From Zygaena filipendulae (Eukaryota; Arthropoda; Insecta; Lepidoptera; Zygaenidae): a stretch of DNA of 64,000 bases. The notes under the pieces are model-generated. The model saw only the letters and a program-made list of their open reading frames with translations. It did not search any database and was not told the DNA's origin. Below, in pieces: positions 57,717 to 64,000 of this stretch. Numbering within the stretch: position 1 is the first letter of the stretch; each line of letters begins with the position of its first letter. Where the stretch lies: positions 8,680,001-8,744,000 of the forward strand of contig OU015665.1 in NCBI GenBank assembly GCA_907165275.2. Reading direction: 5' to 3'. The position numbers and the translations under genes were made by a program.

Positions 57717-57957
57717 GAACGTGTACCTAACTACGTAGTGTGGACTAAGGTCTAATCATAAAGCACGAGCGGTGACGCGGGTTGTAATTCTCTTTGCATT
57801 ACAAGCATCGGACGATAGTGAGAATTGTTGCCCGCGGGACACGGAGGCGTACTTACGCAATCAAGATAGCGTCGTGGATGCGAGAAAGGAGAGCAGCGAA
57901 ACGGAGGCGGCGTTGAAACTTCAGAAACAAACAAAGGAGTTCTGTTAAGTAATAATA
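57717..57957. other. CpG-containing unique sequence
   Basis: ATTGTTGCCCGCGGGACACG and related sequence; the 69-codon reverse frame is unconvincing. Confidence 0.35.
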
Positions 57958-58040
57958 GCACGTCTCAACACACTTCTACTTGATCCCACACTGTTTTCGT
58001 GGAAACCAAGTAAGACGTGGTATATACCTACTACCTACAA
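57958..58040. repeat. two-copy dispersed repeat
   Basis: TCTACTTGATCCCACACTG and GGAAACCAAGTAAGACGTGG match about 2345-2405. Confidence 0.45.
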
Positions 58041-58201
58041 ATTTGTACACGGAGAGAAATCAATCAGGACGAAGAGGTTTCGGTCGCGCTTCGTTGCCCG
58101 AAGGATAATGTTGGCGACACAATATCAGTGATCAGCAGTCACAGTGACCGATCCCGCACGGTGTGAATAATGTGCAAAATACGGGAGAGTATACTGACCA
58201 A

Positions 58202-58310
58202 ATGTTTTAGAGTCCGTCTTTAAGACACTATTGAGAATTTTACTATGGAAATGACAGGCATTGCCATAGCAAAATTGTCAATAGTGTTAGTAAAGACGGG
58301 CTCTAAAATG
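58202..58310. mobile_element. foldback element, about 110 bp
   Basis: Arms 58202-58248 and 58264-58310 pair with a few mismatches (TTTTAGAGTCCGTCTTTA against TAAAGACGGGCTCTAAAA) around a 15-base loop. Different sequence from the 26589-26733 hairpin. Confidence 0.7.
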
Positions 58311-58434
58311 TGTCCATAGTACATCAATACGAAAATTTCACCGTGTATAATTTATAGATTTAAAAAAGTATATATATATTATGGTACATATCAAGTGTTT
58401 AGTATCTACTATTGGTTTCCATAGTACAAGCATA

Positions 58435-58545
58435 GAATAGAAGTTACCATAGTATTAAAATCTATAACATTAAAATCTATAAAATTAATTAAAATTAATC
58501 TAAAAAATTAACATTAAAATCTATAAAAATCTATAGTAGTAGATA
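58435..58545 (+). repeat. ATTAAAATCTATA direct repeats
   Basis: The word recurs three to four times with AT-rich spacers, ending in AAATCTATAGTAGTAG. Confidence 0.6.
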
Positions 58546-58554
58546 ATATTAATT

Positions 58555-58700
58555 GTAAGAGGTTGGGGACTGAAAATCAGCGGATTCGCTGAGTCCCATC
58601 TCCTTTTTGCCGCACCAAATATTATATCATACTATTCTGTAACTTTTACTGTAATTGTGTGCTGGTAAATAAAAAATTCTTTTATTTTATTTATTTTTTA
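58555..58700 (+). mobile_element. retroposon 3' tail
   Basis: GGTTGGGGACTGAAAATCAG, TTTTTGCCGCACCAAATATT, TGGTAAATAAAAAATTC and a (TTTA)n-rich end. Confidence 0.45.
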
Positions 58701-59634
58701 TTATAACAATCGATTTTCGTAACTCAGCGTTTACTAGTGATAGCAAATTTACGCCCCGACCGGAGCCTGAGCCTACCTGTATGAAATGTGATTACGCCGT
58801 TACTCCAAGATATTGTGTTACAGCTGTTTGAATAGCTTCCTTACTACAGCCGTTAACTTTATTATACACGGCAATCACCCATTATATAATGGCCACATGT
58901 GCAAGTGCTTAGCTTTCGTAAAATCGACGTATTTTTAACTGTAAATTTATATGTTTATAAACCATATTTTTCTAACAAATTACTCATATTTATCTTTCAT
59001 TTTCATCACCACGTCTGACTACTGTTATTACTGTTTAAAAGACAAATCATTATCTTATTTCCTGTGGGAATTCCGGGATTAAAAGTAGCTACTTTCGTAT
59101 GCATTTTGTAAAAATTTGTTAATTTGAAATTACAAACAGACGCTTCATTTTTATTTATTTGTATAGATATATATCTTTTATGTGGATTTTGACATGCACT
59201 TTCTTAATACTTCGATTTCATGACATGACTTCTTCTCAAAAAAAAAAAACCTTTATTTATGATATATAATTTATTAAATATACATATACTGTCCCCATAT
59301 ATGTATATTACATATATGTACATATATGTTATACTATATGAATGTTCAAGTAGAGTTTTAATTGTACTTGTATCGTATACGTACTTATAAAAGACTTAAA
59401 TTACCAATAGCGTTTTCTCGGTGATTTATTTATTTAATTTAGGCAAAAAACGACGCAGACGGTTTGTATCGAGAGCGCTTTTTCCATAGTTCTCTCGGTT
59501 CTCTGACTCGATTCCTTATCACACAAAACGACACGAATTAAACAACTGTACCTATGGTTCATAGAGCGATGTTAAGTAGGTAAATAAGATTTATTTGTGT
59601 CCCATCGTGCATATGAATTATCTATGGACCGTGC
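58701..59634. other. AT-rich non-coding
   Basis: 59055-59090 is a Helitron scrap (CCTGTGGGAATTCCGGGATT). 59279-59335 is an ATATGTA-rich self-complementary repeat. No gene. Confidence 0.45.
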
Positions 59635-60320
59635 GTGACTGATCGTCGCTTAAGCATGCCTGCCACACTAGACGGTGGATGGATAAAAATAAATAATACA
59701 CACACAAGTCTCTTAAACTGCAGCCGACCGCTCCAATCCTGCTCAATTTATTACCATCCAAGCGTAGGAGGCAACTAAATATTAACCACAAACAACTACC
59801 GGTCTCTAGGATTTTTCAAACTTCCCCGCTAGAGTAATAGTCGAGATTAAGAGCATTGTTGCCCCGGGAGCCACAGCGGATGAGTGCTTATACCATTACA
59901 ATTTATACCATGGATCGGGGCACGCACTTTACGTACTTCGGTGCCCGCTTCGACTGCACTGCTAACCATCATCTGTTACGTTATTAAATGGAAAATGGAA
60001 GCGCTTTGAGTAATGCGCTGTATGAGGCTGCTTGTTAGCACTGCGCTCGGGGGTCCGTGACGCGAAATAGGATAATTCCGCGGAGTAATTCGACCTGTCG
60101 TCGAGATATCAGCCTCCAGTGACGATGCAATGCTCGAGTTGAGGCAGTTCTTATAATGTTTGCGAAGTAATAGTCAAGGCTGTGCGGTAGCGAGCGGCGC
60201 GTGTAATAGGTGGGTACGCCAGGGCGGAGTGCGCCGCTTGGGTATTGCGAAACATATACGAGTGCGGAATTCGCTCTATCTAGTGGGGGCGCGTTTGAAC
60301 GTACCTTTTGAGTTTTAAAC
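59635..60320. other. long unique mixed-GC block
   Basis: Nearly 700 bp without recognised repeats. GTTGCCCCGGGAGCCACAGC, and CGGTAGCGAGCGGCGCGTG at about 60185. A 95-codon reverse frame (60035-60322) is rich in Arg/Leu/Ser, with no family. Candidate non-coding gene or regulatory DNA. Confidence 0.35.
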
Positions 60321-60483
60321 ACACCAATTGGTCCGGTATTTGACAGCGTGATATATGGTACTATTAGAGCGTGGTAATGTGGATTTAAATTATAAAGATC
60401 GGTGTGATTTATTCGATCTATTTACATGATTGTAGGTATGTGTGGAAACGTAGGTGGTTTTAACAAACACACACTATAATAAA

Positions 60484-60690
60484 TCTGATAACTAATACTA
60501 CTAGAGTATAAATGCGAAGTAGTTTATTTGCTTGTTTGTTATGCTTTCACGCTTTAACGGCTCAACCAATCATCATGAAATTTTCCATTAAAATTTTCAG
60601 GGGTACAGAAAAGGACGCAGGGTACTTTGTATGCCTCAATTCCTGCGGGATCTCCGAATTTCCACGGGTCAAACCGCGAGGAACAGCTAG
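60484..60690 (+). mobile_element. Helitron, near-complete
   Basis: GAGTATAAATGCGAAGTAG to GAACAGCTAG|T; CAATTCCTGCGGGATCTCCG; one hairpin arm mutated. Confidence 0.85.
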
Positions 60691-61236
60691 TGTTACAATA
60701 AATGTTCAAGTTATAAACATTCTGTATACGCAGCCGTCTTTAAAGGACTCTTAAGAATTAAAAAAAGGTGTTATAGACCTCAATTACTCTACTGGTTTTA
60801 CTTAAATGCTTTGAATGGCTTCATTTAAATTGTAGACTCAAAATTGGCATTCGTTTGTTTCATATCATGATTACAACAAACAAATAAAACAACCTCTATA
60901 AATCAAGCAATGTAATTTGTACGATTAGAAAAAAAATTGTAACATATCGATATTATCGCTTGCCTCATTCGAGTATCGATAAAATTATTTACATTACTAA
61001 TTCACTTAACTGCTGACATGGAACATTAGCGTTCTCATGTAATGTAATGTAACTGCCGCGGTTAAGGCGAAGCGTGATCTGAGGACATGGCGTTTCTTTT
61101 TTTTAATTTTAAAATTCGTCTCAATATTAATTCAATTTTTTATTTTAATAAAATATTTTTAAAGTTTTTACCGGTCTATATGCAGTCGGAGATTTTTTAG
61201 TCATTTCTGTAGTGTATGTGTAACTGTAGATATGTA
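60691..61236. other. AT-rich with a pair of TATCGATA motifs
   Basis: TATCGATA at 60945-60952 and 60974-60981 (the DREF-type palindrome). No gene seen. Confidence 0.45.
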
Positions 61237-61473
61237 TGTCACCGTAAAATTGTAAAAACCGTTAAATTGTAAACGATTGTCATTGAAAAGGTATTTATGT
61301 GCACCCCGACATACTAGGCTAGGTTAGGTTTGAACTGTGACCACAACAGAGTCGAATGGAACCGATTTTTCGTGTGCGAGAATCATCCACAACGCATTTT
61401 CTGTCCTCAGAATTTCACAATATTATCTACCGTTATTTTATAAACTAACGGTTTTTAGAATTTCATGGTGACA
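61237..61473. mobile_element. inverted-repeat element, 237 bp
   Basis: TGTCACCGTAAAATTGTAAA and, inverted, TTTCATGGTGACA (arms 61237-61264 and 61446-61473, few mismatches). The interior holds GGCTAGGTTAGGTTTG. No certain target duplication. Confidence 0.65.
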
Positions 61474-61973
61474 GATATATTTAATGTATTACTGTAATTG
61501 TTTATGAAAGTATTCATGGATTTACCATGAAGCCTGGTGTGGATCCAAGTACCTACCTACTGATACCCATCTGGTACTTTTGTATTTCTAACTCATTAAT
61601 ATCATATTTTTAAATAACTGCCGGCTTTAAATAACATAAATGAAATTCAAAAAAATAAATATCCATGATTTTTATTTCCGCCGCATTAAAACTCGATCAA
61701 AGAAGTCCTCCCCTTAAGTGAGTATACGTATAACCACTGCGTTCATACTTATTACGAATGTAGTTATTATACCGACCGGAATGTTAGACATATATGTATT
61801 TAAGTGGTGGATAACTATAGGCCACAAGTGTGTCACGACACACCGGCCATAGTGGACTGTTTACAAGCCACTTTTGATTTCGTTACGAAGTGGACGTAAC
61901 AGACAGACGGCAAAATTAGAAGGTTAACACAAGAATTTGCATTTAATTGTACATATTTCATTTATGTTAGATA
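61474..61973. other. non-coding sequence
   Basis: Mixed AT-rich sequence with no feature recognised. Confidence 0.45.
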
Positions 61974-62260
61974 CTAGCTGTTTCCTGCGGTTTCACCTGC
62001 GTTGATTTCGGCATTCTCGCGGGTATTCCGGGATAAAAAGTACCCATTCTACCCTGTACTTCTCCGTGCCCCTGACAACGTGTGTGCTTTCATGACGATT
62101 AATTGAGTTTCGGAATTCCGGCAGTGCCTATTTTTTTTCTAAAACAAATGTAGCCTAAGTTACTCCTTATAACTTCAGCTATCTGCCAGTGAAAGTCCCG
62201 TTAAAATCAGTTCAGCCGTTTCAGAAAAAAAAAAAATCTTTTGTAAGTACCATATATTTT
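61974..62260 (-). mobile_element. chimeric pair of Helitrons, reverse
   Basis: A reverse copy of the main type (CTAG at 61974, GGCATTCTCGCGGGTATTCC, CCTGACAACGTGTGTG) breaks at about 62105. It is followed by TTTCGGAATTCCGG and a second subfamily (CAGCTATCTGCCAGTGAAAG), missing its own 3' end. Confidence 0.75.
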
Positions 62261-62819
62261 ACTTTTATACCTATGTATTTAGTGAAAAGCTGTTGATTTG
62301 GAATTACATAAATACACTTCAATTTTATGTATATACCTACATTTATGTCTAGATCATCATTACACTATATATATACCTAACTATTTATAATCGTTCTGTG
62401 TCCTCAGGGATGTTCCCTTTGCATATTATGTTTAATAAAATATACGTTTATTAGTGTAATTTTACACGAGAACTCGACTTGCAAGTCACAATGACGTATC
62501 GATGGGTGTCCAACGTTCATGGTCTCGTTGAGCCGTTATCCAGGTCTGGTTGTGAGTTGTGACGGAATATGTCATCGATCGAGCTTTAGGGCTGTAGGCT
62601 GTAGGCTACAATTACGGTACACTTGCAATAACCCTGCACTCCATTTACTACCTAAGACAGGTTAGCCTAAGGCACAGTTCACCTGAACGCGGCTGTAAAG
62701 AATTCGATATGCAAATATTATGGTCCAGGACGCATATAAAGTTATTTTGATCGATTAAATACAATTTTCTCAATCAAAATTATATTGAAATGTGAATTCT
62801 TAAAGCAAATTAGAATAAT
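62261..62819. other. non-coding sequence
   Basis: 62460-62690 is mixed unique sequence. No gene. Confidence 0.4.
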
Positions 62820-62995
62820 CCTATTATAATAATTGCGTGTGAGTTTATTTCTCTGTTACGTTTTCACGCTTTAACAACTCTACCGATTATCACGAAATTT
62901 TGCATAGACATTGTCAGAGGTACCTACATAAAAGCACGTAGGGTCATTTTCATCCTGAAAGTAATGCGGGTGAAAACGAGGGGCACAAGTAGTTT
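62820..62995 (+). mobile_element. Helitron, decayed
   Basis: TTATAATAATTGCGTGTGAG, ATTATCACGAAATTTTGCA, then GCGGGTGAAAACGAGGGGCA; terminus GTAG. Confidence 0.65.
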
Positions 62996-63640
62996 ATCTT
63001 TAAAAAGATCTATTTTACCTACTAGTTTTTGGGTACCGCTTTTTTCAGAATTTTGTCAGTAATTCCTGCCTTATGTAGGTATGAATCATCGTCACTACAA
63101 AACAAATTTATGCATGCAAATTTATTATGATTTTGAGTGATTATACATCATACAGAAGCTGCTCTTTGACAGATCCACCAATAATAATTAATCTGAACAG
63201 AGCGCCACCTATCGAGTCGGTATTTTATTATATAGGTTAGTAGGTTACATAAGAAAATATTATGTTAGCCCACTAGTTTCCTCATAATATTAATTCTATA
63301 TCGGTAGGTTACTACTATAAGTAGGTACTTAGAAAAGTAGACTTCAGACATCAGTTCAGAACTTATTTAGAAATGAAAAATATATGTACACTTTAAAACA
63401 ATTTTGATTACTACTTACTTTTTTATAACTACAGTAGGCACTATTCAAAAGTCAGTCAAAAGTTCGAGTAGGTACATACGAGTATTTTTGGTGCTGTCTC
63501 TACACGACAGTAACTATATCTTCGTGTATTCGCTCCCGGAAAGTACCCTATAGAACACTAGATCTATGTAATTACCCATACTTACATAGACCATAAACTC
63601 AACTGGTCGCTCGATATGTGATTTATAATAGCAACGTCTA
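62996..63640. other. AT-rich non-coding sequence
   Basis: Nothing recognised. Confidence 0.45.
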
Positions 63641-63950
63641 ATACCCAATAACTTATTGAGCGTCACACATATCACATACAATTATATTAGACTCGACTCT
63701 CTAATTCACAAGCAGCACCGAGTTCCGCATACGACCTGCTACTATCGATACTATCGACGCTGTCGATTCATCGATGCTGTGTTCGACGCATCGCCGCAAT
63801 TACCGGTTCGATCGGCACTGATTTATAAGATAATGACGGGACACGAGTTACAACTATTCATATCGATAGGATATTCATGCGCACAGCACAGGAGTCATGT
63901 GTACCCGTAACCGTAATTATGAGGTTTGCGTGTCGATACTGCAAAATAGT
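63641..63950. other. unique block with TATCGATA motifs
   Basis: TATCGATA at 63743-63750 and 63861-63868, with TATCGACGC and ATCGATGC between them. An 84-codon frame runs through, but its composition is unconvincing. Possible promoter or boundary-type DNA. Confidence 0.35.
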
Positions 63951-64000
63951 GCCGCGGGTTAGATACAGGGTTATTCTGCAAAATTACAAATGTAGAGTTA

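Noticed and set aside
5373..60754. Recurrent small frames reading like IMKFCIHVVRGTEKD...NSHGNSEI (5373, 19479, 24894, 38578, 40162, 60512 and others)
   Set aside because: They are all translations of the same non-coding Helitron body. Similarity between them reflects the repeat, not a gene family.
1..64000. An operon-like defence, secondary-metabolite or viral system
   Set aside because: No coding density, no ribosome-binding or operon structure, and no recognisable viral or prokaryotic proteins in any frame supplied.

Overview
This is eukaryotic, AT-rich, gene-poor DNA, almost certainly from a moth or butterfly. The assignment rests on repeat content, recognised from memory and not by database search. 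There are more than 40 short copies or fragments of a non-autonomous Helitron of the lepidopteran Lep1 type (3' hairpin of CCGCGG arms, CTAG/CTAA end, insertion between A and T). There are also tRNA-derived SINEs resembling the butterfly Metulj family, the lepidopteran 'ACCGACTTCC' and 'GGGTGCCGTAACC' repeats, and frequent GTAGGTACCTAC-like words.

I find no supported protein-coding gene, rRNA or functional tRNA. The longest reading frame is 177 codons and lies mostly across a Helitron. Many other frames are the same Helitron read in translation. The window reads as an intergenic region or a very large intron. Two very short candidate first exons followed by good splice donors (1873-1893 and 25781-25816) are recorded at low confidence.

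Layout. 1-13 kb: Helitrons, a MITE, two SINEs, a 17-bp minisatellite (4691-4860) and several CpG-containing unique blocks. 13-25 kb: MITEs nested inside Helitrons, including two 237-bp PIF/Harbinger-like elements with 3-bp TWA duplications, and unique GC-rich blocks. 25-45 kb: a 145-bp near-perfect hairpin, a TTAA-flanked MITE, the densest Helitron cluster (36-40.5 kb) and a 1.2-kb composite repeat with perfect 40-bp inverted repeats and 273-bp tandem units. 45-50.3 kb: a stretch almost free of recognisable transposons that holds the GC-richest unique sequence, including an island at 48.7-49.8 kb with four CACGTG E-boxes within 242 bp. 50-64 kb: repeats again, including a 731-bp Mutator-like element with a 9-bp target duplication, two further inverted-repeat elements, and paired TATCGATA motifs near 60.9 and 63.8 kb.

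The genomic archaeology (nested insertions, matched target duplications, chimeric Helitrons) is well supported by the sequence. The regulatory reading of the unique blocks is inference.
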